A stretch of 64,000 bases of DNA from Marinomonas pontica (GTDB lineage: Bacteria > Pseudomonadota > Gammaproteobacteria > Pseudomonadales > Marinomonadaceae): positions 1-64,000 of the forward strand of contig NZ_JAODTL010000014.1 of NCBI RefSeq assembly GCF_026191375.1. The letters run 5' to 3'. Position 1 is the stretch's first letter; each line of letters begins with the position of its first letter. A program made the position numbers and the translations under genes. Below are positions 17,183 to 25,702 of this stretch, piece after piece. The notes beneath the pieces are model-generated. The model saw nothing but the letters and a program-made list of their open reading frames with translations. It searched no databases and had not been told where the DNA came from.

Positions 17183-18298
17183 ATGGCAAGTGTAAAACTA
17201 AACAATATCAAAAAGCGCTTTGGCGATGTGGACGTACTTCATGGCATCGACCTTGATATAAAGGACGGCGAATTTGTTGTACTGATTGGCGAATCCGGTT
17301 GCGGAAAATCGACTTTATTACGCTTACTGTCTGGGTTAGAAGACATCACCGAAGGCGACTTATATATCGACGAAGAGCGCGTTAATGGGCGCTCTCCAGC
17401 CAAACGTGGTATTGCTATGGTATTCCAATCCTATGCCTTATATCCGCACATGAATGTGTTCAAAAACATGGCGTTTGGCTTAAAAATCTCAGGCAAAGAC
17501 AAACACTTTGTGAACAACAAGGTAATGGAGGCCGCAAAGAAGCTTAAGATTGATCAGCTATTGGAACGATTACCTCGAGAGCTGTCAGGTGGCCAGCGCC
17601 AGCGTGTTGCCATCGGCCGTGCTATTGTACGAGACCCGAAAGTCTTTTTATTCGATGAACCCTTATCTAACTTAGACGCCTCGTTACGGGTTCAAACACG
17701 TGTCGAACTTGGCAAGCTTCATCAGGAACTAAAAGCCACGGTGGTTTATGTGACTCACGATCAGGTAGAAGCCATGACACTGGGCGATAAAATCGTCGTG
17801 ATGAACAAAGGACGTGTCGAACAAGTTGGCGCACCGCTGGATTTGTACCACCATCCGAAAACACAATTTGTCGCTGGTTTTATTGGCTCACCAAAAATGA
17901 ACTTTTTAAAAGCGAAGATCAGTCAATCTGACCCTGAAAACACGCAACTTGTGCTAGAATCTGGCCGCGTTATTCAAGCCTCAATCGATTCCTCGTCTTT
18001 GAAGCAGGGCGATATAGTACAACTAGGCATGCGACCAGAACATATGACGCTCGAATGCGAACACAATACAGTTGAAGGCAGAGTAACCTTGATAGAACAC
18101 CTTGGTGAATTGTCTTATTTGTATGTCGATATCGGTCAGGAAGGCGAAATGGTGCTTAAAGTAGATGGCGATAATCAACACCAAACAGGCGATCAGATCA
18201 CCTTTGGCATTCAACCTAATCGGTTGTATGCATTTGATCACCAAAGCAACGCCTTAACAAGAGTCAATGCCCATACGTCAGCGGCTATTCCGCTTTAA
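17183..18298 (+). CDS. Sugar ABC transporter ATPase (UgpC/MsmK/MalK type)
   Basis: A 371-residue ATPase. The start at 17183 is preferred over 17168 because GGAGG sits just upstream. It has Walker A GESGCGKST, Q-loop FQSYALYPH, signature LSGGQRQR, Walker B VFLFDEPLSNLD and switch His in THDQ. The C-terminal OB-fold extension (about residues 240-371, with LGMRPEH) is the regulatory domain typical of MalK-like proteins. It energises the neighbouring permeases. Confidence 0.95.
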   Translation: MASVKLNNIKKRFGDVDVLHGIDLDIKDGEFVVLIGESGCGKSTLLRLLSGLEDITEGDLYIDEERVNGRSPAKRGIAMVFQSYALYPHMNVFKNMAFGLKISGKDKHFVNNKVMEAAKKLKIDQLLERLPRELSGGQRQRVAIGRAIVRDPKVFLFDEPLSNLDASLRVQTRVELGKLHQELKATVVYVTHDQVEAMTLGDKIVVMNKGRVEQVGAPLDLYHHPKTQFVAGFIGSPKMNFLKAKISQSDPENTQLVLESGRVIQASIDSSSLKQGDIVQLGMRPEHMTLECEHNTVEGRVTLIEHLGELSYLYVDIGQEGEMVLKVDGDNQHQTGDQITFGIQPNRLYAFDHQSNALTRVNAHTSAAIPL

Positions 18299-18331
18299 CG
18301 CTGGAATACTTAGCCCTTAGCAATAACAAGT

Positions 18332-18349
18332 ACGGGAACCCCTTCCCGT
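18332..18349 (+). other. Small hairpin between the ATPase and GntR genes
   Basis: ACGGGAA (18332-18338) pairs perfectly with TTCCCGT (18343-18349) around a CCCC loop. No T-run follows, so it is not a full terminator. It could lower read-through into the regulator gene. Confidence 0.4.
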
Positions 18350-18363
18350 TCAGGACACTAACT

Positions 18364-19119
18364 ATGAACCAAAATCGCGTTAATGAGTTATTTGGCGCTG
18401 CCGAAGCATTGAGAGAAAAAGGCATTCCTCTCTATGTGCAGGTAAAAAAAGCCATTCTGGCGTCTATTTCTGCAGGTCGAGTGCTTGGTGGCGATACACT
18501 GCCACCAGAGCGTGATCTGGCTAAGTATCTTGATGTGTCGCGTGTTACTGTGCGCCGCGCCATTGACGAACTGGTAAAAGAAGACGTATTGACGCAACGC
18601 CAAGGCGCTGGCACCTTTGTCAGCGAGCGAGTTGAGCAGCCTCTGAATCACCTGCGTAGCTTTACCGAAGTAATGAAAGCACGTGGTAAAGCCATTACAT
18701 CCAAATGGCTAGATCGCTCTTTGGGAATGCCTCATACAGATGAATGCAAAGCCCTTAAGCTGTCAGAAGAGCAAGAGGTTGTGCGCTTTTATCGTTTGCG
18801 TTATGCCGATGGTAAACCCATGGCGCTCGAATTAGCGACGATTCCAAGTAATTACATTCTCAACCCTTTTGCGATGGAAGGATCACTGTACGATTTACTG
18901 GAACAACAAGGCTGCCGCCCTGTTCGCGCTTTTCAGCGCCTCCGTGCTGTTAGCATTGATGAGCAACGAGCTCAACTGCTCGACATTCCAGAACTTAGCG
19001 CTGTGCTTTACATTGAACGTACCGCTATCACGCAAGATGGTACGCCCATTGAGTTTACGCGTTCATGGTTTCCTGGGGACTCCTATGATTTCGTGGCGGA
19101 AATTCATAACACCATATAA
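18364..19119 (+). CDS. GntR-family regulator with UTRA domain (NagR/DasR-like)
   Basis: A 251-residue repressor-type protein. The winged HTH covers about residues 20-85 (PERDLAKYLDVSRVTVRRAI, then QRQGAGTFV). The UTRA ligand-binding domain covers about residues 100-245 (EVVRFYRLRYADGKPMALE). HutC-subfamily proteins with this layout beside nag genes respond to GlcNAc-6-P or GlcN-6-P. It is the last gene of the sugar ABC operon and probably controls both that operon and nagB-nagK-nagA through the shared gap at 13737-13958. Confidence 0.9.
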   Translation: MNQNRVNELFGAAEALREKGIPLYVQVKKAILASISAGRVLGGDTLPPERDLAKYLDVSRVTVRRAIDELVKEDVLTQRQGAGTFVSERVEQPLNHLRSFTEVMKARGKAITSKWLDRSLGMPHTDECKALKLSEEQEVVRFYRLRYADGKPMALELATIPSNYILNPFAMEGSLYDLLEQQGCRPVRAFQRLRAVSIDEQRAQLLDIPELSAVLYIERTAITQDGTPIEFTRSWFPGDSYDFVAEIHNTI

Positions 19120-19142
19120 TCAGTATTTATCCATTTCAACGT

Positions 19143-19178
19143 AAAAAGGCTTTCTACGCTAAAGTAGAAAGCCTTTTT
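19143..19178. terminator. Bidirectional terminator after the GntR gene
   Basis: A perfect 15-bp stem: AAAAAGGCTTTCTAC (19143-19157) and its complement (19164-19178), with A5 and T5 ends. It can stop transcription of the GntR operon and, from the other side, of the DUF3422 gene. Confidence 0.85.
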
Positions 19179-19205
19179 CTAGGGTTAGATCTATCAAAAC
19201 GTCTG

Positions 19206-20660
19206 CTATTTTTCTTCTTTTGCCTTAGCCAGCAACAAAAAGCGTTTATGAATTTTCCGTGTTGCCAGCCACACGCTGCCAACCACAAGTGGCACCGACA
19301 AACCTATCACTAGGCTTTTATCAAAATTCACGCCTTTGTCGTATACCGCTTCGATCAAGAACTTCAACAAGCCCACGCTGTAATAACTGATCGCAGCAAC
19401 AGACAAGCCTTCGACCGTATGTTGCATGGCCAATTGTATTTTCGATCGACGATCCATAGAGGTGAGCAGTTGTTGATTCTGAGATTGGATCGACATTTCG
19501 ACTTGGGTGCGCATCATATCTGACACTCTGTCGATACGAGTTGAAAGGCTTTCTAGGTGTGTGCCTGCGGTGTTACACGTTCTAACCGCTGGCGTTAAAC
19601 GGCGTGTCATGAATTCCGTGACGGTTAAGTGGCCAGACACTTCATCTTCTTTCAACTCGTTAAGCCGTTTTAATACCAGCTCGTGATAGGCTCGTGTTGC
19701 GCTGAATCGAAATGAGGTTTTGGCTCGCGTTGCTTCTACCCATGCCGCCATATCAATAAGCTCACTCAGTATGGCTTGCTCATCAAGCGTTTCTTTAGAA
19801 TCCGATAAACTGGCTGTTGTACGGGCAAGCTGTTCGTCCATGATAACAAGCTCAGCATTATATTGACGTGCCATAGGCAAGGCTAACAAGGCCATCAGAC
19901 GATAGGTTTCTATCTCAACCACTCGCTGAACCATACGACCCAGTTGACTGTCACTCATGTTCTTGTTGTAGATCAAAAAGCGACCACACCCATCACTGTG
20001 TAATTGGAAAGTTGTCCACACTTGAGCATCACCATTTTGAGGGCGGCTACCCACCAAACGCATGCCCTCAAAGTGGCTTTTTACCAAGGTCAAATCGGGT
20101 TCAGGAACAGTACGAGCATCTTCGACGGCTACATGAAATGCCGCCAAAACCGTACCAGGAATCGTCGATAACCAATCTACGGGCAAACAAGACAACGCAT
20201 TTTGATCAAAAAATCCAAGACTATGGTCAACTTGGCTATGGGTAATCATGTAGGAAGTGAACTCTAAATGCTTATCTCGGCGTATTTTAAAGTGGCCAAA
20301 GTCCACTTCAATACACACACCATCTTCCTGTGGGACGGTTCCTGAAAATGACGAATAAAGTGAGCAAAAATGCTCGAACTCTGCTCGCTTTTGCTCTGGG
20401 CCCACAATGACCGCGAGGTAACTAATTCTGGCGGGGCTAGGCAGCACCTGAAAGGGACGCGAATGTAACTCCGCATAAAGAGCATCACGTAAAGGATGCA
20501 CCTCTAATCCATACGAGTTATTGACCTTGTGCACTGTATTGTTCCGATGTTTAAGGGTGAATAGAAGTAATTTTTTTACCACTTTTTTAACTATCCCAAG
20601 CATACCATCAGCAGTATGAAAAAAATCACGACTTACACACATTAGAGAAGGTATCGACAT
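19206..20660 (-). CDS. DUF3422 family membrane-anchored protein
   Basis: About 484 residues from the ATG at 20658-20660; longer readings to 20687 and a shorter one near 20603 remain possible because no start has a strong ribosome-binding site. The family signature HPLRDALYAELHSRPF is near the N-terminus. A long, mostly helical cytoplasmic region follows. Two transmembrane helices close the protein (VAAISYYSVGLLKFLI and VIGLSVPLVVGSVWLA) with a basic tail. The function of this family is unknown. It stands alone. Confidence 0.85.
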   Translation of the reverse strand: MSIPSLMCVSRDFFHTADGMLGIVKKVVKKLLLFTLKHRNNTVHKVNNSYGLEVHPLRDALYAELHSRPFQVLPSPARISYLAVIVGPEQKRAEFEHFCSLYSSFSGTVPQEDGVCIEVDFGHFKIRRDKHLEFTSYMITHSQVDHSLGFFDQNALSCLPVDWLSTIPGTVLAAFHVAVEDARTVPEPDLTLVKSHFEGMRLVGSRPQNGDAQVWTTFQLHSDGCGRFLIYNKNMSDSQLGRMVQRVVEIETYRLMALLALPMARQYNAELVIMDEQLARTTASLSDSKETLDEQAILSELIDMAAWVEATRAKTSFRFSATRAYHELVLKRLNELKEDEVSGHLTVTEFMTRRLTPAVRTCNTAGTHLESLSTRIDRVSDMMRTQVEMSIQSQNQQLLTSMDRRSKIQLAMQHTVEGLSVAAISYYSVGLLKFLIEAVYDKGVNFDKSLVIGLSVPLVVGSVWLATRKIHKRFLLLAKAKEEK

Positions 20661-20751
20661 AAATTTCTCTACCATCATGCACCACATGCTTGCTTTATTT
20701 ACACCTGACCCACAAAATAAATTGAAGACGATAAATAGGTTAAGTCAGCGT

Positions 20752-21297
20752 ATGTCGGCATCGATCATAAAATACAGCGTGTTGTTATTAGCAGGAAGTT
20801 ACTTAAGCATGGTGCACAGCAACGAGCTAATCACCTTTGGGAAAGCGTGTTTAGAAAAAGAAGAAACATTGGCCAAAGCAGAGGCAAGGCTCGAGAAAAA
20901 ATCCATCCGTTCGGAGCAGTCACAACGCAAAACACGCACATCCATCGGCCAACTACAGCAACTCAAAGAACAAAAAGCCCAACTAGAAACGTCAATGAGC
21001 GACTGTGAAAGCACACCAAACAGCGCCTATTGCCACCAAATTCGCCACCGTTACAATGAATTAACCTATCAAATACACATCGCCGAAGCAGACTCAGTGG
21101 AAGATGGCAGGTATGGCGATGATCCCGTAACCGAATTTGAGTTCAGCCAACAACAATTTAATCAACGTTATGACAATTTCATCGCCCAGTGCCGAGACTC
21201 AAACACCCATTACGCTATGATTCAAGACCCTGAAGCCTATGCCGCTGTTTGCTCGACAGCCAGCGCAAAGCAGTCTATCACTTGCTCACTTTTCTAG
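20752..21297 (+). CDS. Hypothetical exported coiled-coil protein
   Basis: About 181 residues starting MSASIIKYSVLLLAGSY, which looks like a signal peptide. Residues about 40-95 are charged and heptad-like (AEARLEKKSIRSEQSQRKTRT), and four to five Cys residues are spread through the mature part, so disulfides are possible. I do not recognise a family. In-frame starts at 20677 or 20686 would overlap the divergent DUF3422 gene; no start has a strong ribosome-binding site. It meets the lipocalin gene tail to tail with a 4-bp overlap. Confidence 0.6.
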   Translation: MSASIIKYSVLLLAGSYLSMVHSNELITFGKACLEKEETLAKAEARLEKKSIRSEQSQRKTRTSIGQLQQLKEQKAQLETSMSDCESTPNSAYCHQIRHRYNELTYQIHIAEADSVEDGRYGDDPVTEFEFSQQQFNQRYDNFIAQCRDSNTHYAMIQDPEAYAAVCSTASAKQSITCSLF

Positions 21298-21815
21298 TCA
21301 TTGCGGGAATGCGAGACATAGACTAATTTGTCCATTGGAAAATCCAGCGCCTCCGCTTTGGCAAGCAACCGACGTTTCACGTCTTCCGGCATCGTTGGTG
21401 TTCGCGATAGCAACCAAAAATAATCACGGCTTGGGCCAGAAATCATGGCGTATTGATAGTTATCTTTATCTAATTCGAAAATCACATAGGCGCCATAAAA
21501 CGGCCCAAAGAAAGAAACTTTTAAATGACCAACATTCGATGAATTGACAAAATAGGCTCGCCCTTCGGCTTCTCGCCATTCTTTGTCTTCTGCTGAATAA
21601 CCGCGATTCAATACCGCAACACCACCGTCCTTACGCATGGAATAAGTTGCCGTGACATTCGACAACCCTTCTTCGAAATCATGATCTTGTCGAACAATTT
21701 CATACCAAGTCCCCAAATAACGTTCTATTTGAAACGGCTTCACCGGATCGATATCTTTCGGAGCGCTGGTACAGCCCGCTACAAAAACCATGATTAGCCA
21801 AACTAACGCTTTCAT
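21294..21815 (-). CDS. blc: Outer-membrane lipocalin (Blc-like lipoprotein)
   Basis: A 173-residue lipocalin. The ATG at 21813-21815 follows AAAGGGG and starts MKALVWLIMVFVAGC, a lipoprotein signal with the lipidation Cys. The family motif GTWYEIVRQDHDFE and the late SRDYFWLLSRTP segment define the beta-barrel. Bacterial lipocalins bind lysophospholipids or fatty acids and are often induced by envelope stress. Confidence 0.9.
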   Translation of the reverse strand: MKALVWLIMVFVAGCTSAPKDIDPVKPFQIERYLGTWYEIVRQDHDFEEGLSNVTATYSMRKDGGVAVLNRGYSAEDKEWREAEGRAYFVNSSNVGHLKVSFFGPFYGAYVIFELDKDNYQYAMISGPSRDYFWLLSRTPTMPEDVKRRLLAKAEALDFPMDKLVYVSHSRND

Positions 21816-21884
21816 ACACACCCCTTTGCTTATCCTGCCAAATACCCTACAAGGTTTTATAGTTTACCGCCCGCCATCATACAA

Positions 21885-23417
21885 ATGTCACACTTCTATT
21901 GCAGTCTACTAAATGCCGTAAATGTGGGGAAATACAGCGTGTTCAGTACCAGATCAATACGTCCGTGGAATCGAGGACTTAACCTCCAAAGAAACAACAA
22001 GTCCATTGTAGTGCAATTAAATAGTACAACCCCAATCGCCAGCATAGCGCCGAGATACTTATCTTTCTCAATTGATATTTCCGTACTCGCAGGTGGTTTT
22101 TGGTGGGAAGGCAGCACAGGAACGCAACGAGGCTTAGGCACCCAACGCGTCGAAGCATTGGACCTCTGTCAAGAGAAGCTCGATGTGTTGGTCAAAGCAT
22201 TGGGACCTGCTTATGTTCGCGTTGGTGGTTCAGAAGCGGATAAAGTTCGCTACTTTACCAGCACAGAGTCACAACCTCCCTGTGATAACGCATTACTACT
22301 GACACAGTTAATGTGGAATCAGCTGCATGACTTTTGCCAACGAAACGACTTGGCACTCATGTTCACCATGAAATATGGATTGTTTGAACGACGACAGCAA
22401 GGTTCATGGCAAGCCGATGACGTCATCGCACTGCTGAAATACAGCCATGACAATCATCAAACCATCGACGTTTGCGAGCTTGGTAATGAACTCAATGCGT
22501 ATTGGGCTTTTCATGGGTTCACTTCCCAGCCGAGCGCCAAAAACTTGGCAAAAGATTACGACACTTTTATACGTTGCATTCGTCAACACAGCCCTAACAG
22601 CAAAGTGGCTGGGCCTGGCAGTGCTTTTTGGCCAAGAATTGGCGAAGCCATTAAACCACTGAGCAACATTTCTGCGCCATTTTTAGACTATTTAGAAGAG
22701 CCCCTGGACATAGTTGATTGGCATTATTACCCCTTTCAAAGCACACGCTCTCCAGTCAAAACCCGAGTCGCCAGTGTGGACAATATTCTCTCGCCGAATT
22801 CATTAAAAGACTTTGAAAAATACTCCAAACAACTCGAACAATTACGCGATCAATACCAACCAACCGCGCAACTCTGGACTGGCGAAACTGGATCGGCTCA
22901 GTGTGGCGGACAGGCAAAATTGTCCGACCGATTTGTGTCCTGTTTTTGGTGGGCAGACCAGCTAGGCCGCGGTGCGAAAATCGGCCAAAAAGTCATGGTA
23001 AGACAAAGCCTTATTGGCGGTGATTACGCCTTAATTAATCGCCAGACACTCAAACCCAACCCCGACTATTGGGTCAGTTGGCTATGGGGAAAACTGATGG
23101 GAACCGACGTGTATGACGTGCAAAGCAACGACCCATTTGTACAAATATACTGCCACAGTGCCAAAAAAGAAGGCAAATGCACCTTATTGATTATCAACAT
23201 GTCAGCATCACCAAAGATCTTGAATTGCCATGGCTTTGGATCAAAGAAAAAACGTTTTGAAATCATCGCCGATTCACTCACATCGAAGAAAATACGCATC
23301 AACGGCATCAAACCACGGTTCAAGCAGGGCAAGGTAAAACTTGGTGATTTCCCTAAACTGTCCAAACTTAATATTGTCAGCCCGTACAGCATCAATTTTT
23401 GGTGTTTTACTGTTTAA
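21885..23417 (+). CDS. Glycoside hydrolase family 79-like (heparanase/beta-glucuronidase type)
   Basis: A 510-residue TIM-barrel hydrolase. The acid/base Glu is E202 in VCELGNELN and the likely nucleophile is E334 in WTGETGSAQCGG, as in heparanase-type GH79. VDWHYYPFQS is the substrate-cleft strand, and a C-terminal beta domain (from about residue 400) follows. These enzymes remove glucuronic acid-type sugars from proteoglycans, hyaluronan or plant and algal glycans. I see no obvious signal peptide at the predicted start, and the ribosome-binding site is weak, so the start may be wrong. No other glycan-degradation genes are adjacent. Confidence 0.8.
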   Translation: MSHFYCSLLNAVNVGKYSVFSTRSIRPWNRGLNLQRNNKSIVVQLNSTTPIASIAPRYLSFSIDISVLAGGFWWEGSTGTQRGLGTQRVEALDLCQEKLDVLVKALGPAYVRVGGSEADKVRYFTSTESQPPCDNALLLTQLMWNQLHDFCQRNDLALMFTMKYGLFERRQQGSWQADDVIALLKYSHDNHQTIDVCELGNELNAYWAFHGFTSQPSAKNLAKDYDTFIRCIRQHSPNSKVAGPGSAFWPRIGEAIKPLSNISAPFLDYLEEPLDIVDWHYYPFQSTRSPVKTRVASVDNILSPNSLKDFEKYSKQLEQLRDQYQPTAQLWTGETGSAQCGGQAKLSDRFVSCFWWADQLGRGAKIGQKVMVRQSLIGGDYALINRQTLKPNPDYWVSWLWGKLMGTDVYDVQSNDPFVQIYCHSAKKEGKCTLLIINMSASPKILNCHGFGSKKKRFEIIADSLTSKKIRINGIKPRFKQGKVKLGDFPKLSKLNIVSPYSINFWCFTV

Positions 23418-23792
23418 GGAACGACCCAGACTTTACTGAGCACCTATTGAACTGGCTGACTCATCTCAAATGGATTAGCCCGACAAAAATAGGATGACGC
23501 CATAGTTCTAAAAGCATCACTGCATCATGGAAACATCAACTTATAAATGAAGTGGTCCAGCAACAAATGACGATAATGCGTCTTAAATACACCTTAAATC
23601 CCAACAAAGTTCTTGATAATTTCCCCTTCATCCGTAATATGCCAAACGAAAATAATTCTCAAATCTTACAATTATTTTTTGCCACCCAATTCGGAAAACA
23701 TTGCTTAAACAGAGCCTACGGCTTTCAACCTAAGAGTCATCGCAACCACAACGGAGTAATATTCATCACTTAGCGTTGATGAAACCATACTT
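23418..23792 (+). promoter_or_regulatory. Intergenic region with candidate Fur-regulated promoter
   Basis: No convincing gene is present in these 375 bases. TTGATA (23613-23618) and TAATAT (23635-23640), 16 bases apart, form a plausible promoter. A 15-base site at 23647-23661 matches the 7-1-7 Fur core TGATAAT-N-ATTATCA at 11 of 14 positions and would overlap the transcription start. It fits an iron-uptake cassette downstream. Confidence 0.4.
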
Positions 23793-24845
23793 ATGCAGTC
23801 AAACTTAATTTCTGATGCCGTTTCGAGCCAACGTCGCAGTGAAAAACGTCGTTGGTCAGTTATTGGCATCTTGCTTATCATTCTTGTATGTTCCTTCATT
23901 TTAGACGTGGCAACAGGCCCTTCTTTGCTCAACGTAAAAAACGTTGCTAATGCCTTACTGAATCTAATTGGCTTTCCTGTCGAGGTGGATCCAACAACCA
24001 AAGTAATTGTTGCCAGCTTAAGGCTACCCATCGCGATAATGGCCGTGGTAGTAGGTGGTGTATTAGGTGTGGGCGGCGCAGAAATGCAGACGCTATTAAA
24101 CAATTCTATGGCAAGTCCTTATACTCTAGGAATGGCTGCCGCCGCCGGGTTCGGAGCAGCATTAATGCTGTACTTTGGCTCGCTAGGTATAGACACCAAC
24201 ATTGCAGTACCTCTCGGGGCTTTTGTGTGTTGTATGCTGGCGGCGACATTTCTATTCGCATTGGCAACCATGAGGCACATCAGTTCGGGCCAGCTGATAT
24301 TGGCAGGCATTGCGTTATTGTTCCTTTTCCAGTCATTGCTATCCCTTGTACAATTTGTGTCATCCCCTGAACTGAGCCAACAAATTTTATTTTGGTTATT
24401 TGGCAGCCTGTCGAAAGCATCATGGACCAACCTGATAATTATCATCAGCGTAACCGTCGTATGCATGGCTTTTTTGATTCGCGATGCGTGGAAGCTCACA
24501 GCACTCAGGTTAGGCGAAGAAAGAGCCAAAAGCCTTGGCGTTAACATCACCCAACTTAGACTTCGTACCTTATTAATTGTGGCCATAATGACAGCAACAG
24601 TGACAAGTTTTGTGGGTATCATTGGTTTTGTCGGCATTGTGGCACCCAACATTGCAAAAATGTTAGTTGGTGAAGATCAGCGCTTTTTCTTACCGTTGTC
24701 GTTCATTATTGGCGCATTTTTATTATCTAGTGCGTCGGTGTTATCCAAGGTAATTGTTCCTGGTGCGCTCTTCCCGATCGGTATTGTCACAGCCATCATT
24801 GGCGTGCCTTTCTTCTTTTGGTTGATTTTAGGTAAAAGGCGTTAA
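23793..24845 (+). CDS. FecCD-family iron/siderophore ABC permease
   Basis: A 350-residue inner-membrane protein with eight to ten helices. Family hallmarks are VVGGVLGVGGAEMQTLLNN, SPYTLGMAAAAGFGA, LRLGEERAKSLGV and GIIGFVGIVAPNIAK, the last being the ATPase-coupling region. A homodimer would transport ferric siderophore, haem or cobalamin-type ligands. The gene is followed after 2 bp by its ATPase. No substrate-binding protein or TonB receptor is adjacent, and no second permease is present. The ribosome-binding site is weak. Confidence 0.9.
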   Translation: MQSNLISDAVSSQRRSEKRRWSVIGILLIILVCSFILDVATGPSLLNVKNVANALLNLIGFPVEVDPTTKVIVASLRLPIAIMAVVVGGVLGVGGAEMQTLLNNSMASPYTLGMAAAAGFGAALMLYFGSLGIDTNIAVPLGAFVCCMLAATFLFALATMRHISSGQLILAGIALLFLFQSLLSLVQFVSSPELSQQILFWLFGSLSKASWTNLIIIISVTVVCMAFLIRDAWKLTALRLGEERAKSLGVNITQLRLRTLLIVAIMTATVTSFVGIIGFVGIVAPNIAKMLVGEDQRFFLPLSFIIGAFLLSSASVLSKVIVPGALFPIGIVTAIIGVPFFFWLILGKRR

Positions 24846-24847
24846 TT

Positions 24848-25684
24848 ATGTTGCAAGTCACCCATCTGAATGTGGTTTTAGACGAACTAGTGTTGGCTAA
24901 GAACATGTCTTTTACCTTAGAGCCGGGTAAGGTTAATGTCATTATTGGCCCGAACGGCACAGGAAAAAGTACGTTATTAAAAACCTTGTTCGGCGATATT
25001 CAGGCAAAATCAGGGGAGATATCTTTCGCTAACCAAACACTTCAACGCAAACAGTTATCACAATGGCGCAAGCAGTTTGGCTACATGCCACAAGATATTC
25101 GCTTAGATGTTGAGCTTAGCGTTCTGGAAGTGGTCTTGCTAGGGCAACTAAATACACTGGGATTTCGCTTAGATGACACCGTGATTGAGGAAGCTTTAAC
25201 TGCGCTTGATAAAATTGGGTTACTGCATCTTGCTAACCGCGATGTAAACAAGCTCAGTGGAGGTCAATGCCAAATGATCTTATTCGCACAAGCACTAATG
25301 CGCAAACCCAAAATACTCATGCTTGATGAACCTGTGAGTGCGTTGGATTTGCACTTCCAGCATGTCCTTCTGGACCATCTAGACACGCAGACCAAACAAC
25401 AGGATTGGATTACCGTCATGGTACTTCACGATCTCAATCTAGCAGCCCAATACGCCGACAATTTGCTAGTGCTAAAAGATGGCCAACTGATCGCAAGTGG
25501 CCATCCAAGTGACATACTCAACCCTGCTTTGGTAAAAGCCGTGTACAATGTTGATGCCGACGTAACCAAAGACGCGTCAGGAGTGCCATTTGTTCGCACC
25601 ATCAGACGCCACACGACAACATCAACTCACGTTGAAAATACAAAACAACGCGTATTCAATCCGACTGCTGAATTCCTGATTTAA
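24848..25684 (+). CDS. Iron/siderophore ABC transporter ATPase (FecE/FhuC type)
   Basis: A 278-residue ATPase with Walker A GPNGTGKST, Q-loop YMPQDIRLD, Walker B ILMLDEPVSALD and switch His in LHDLNLAAQ. The signature is LSGGQCQ, where Cys replaces the usual Arg. It pairs with the FecCD permease immediately upstream, and an MFS transporter follows 18 bp later, so the three are likely one operon. Confidence 0.9.
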   Translation: MLQVTHLNVVLDELVLAKNMSFTLEPGKVNVIIGPNGTGKSTLLKTLFGDIQAKSGEISFANQTLQRKQLSQWRKQFGYMPQDIRLDVELSVLEVVLLGQLNTLGFRLDDTVIEEALTALDKIGLLHLANRDVNKLSGGQCQMILFAQALMRKPKILMLDEPVSALDLHFQHVLLDHLDTQTKQQDWITVMVLHDLNLAAQYADNLLVLKDGQLIASGHPSDILNPALVKAVYNVDADVTKDASGVPFVRTIRRHTTTSTHVENTKQRVFNPTAEFLI

Positions 25685-25702
25685 GGTTGACACCTTCTTA
25701 AC

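Noticed and set aside
23552-23773. 73-codon reading frame upstream of the FecCD permease
   Set aside because: No recognisable motif, weak start and composition like random frame; it overlaps the candidate promoter and Fur-like site.
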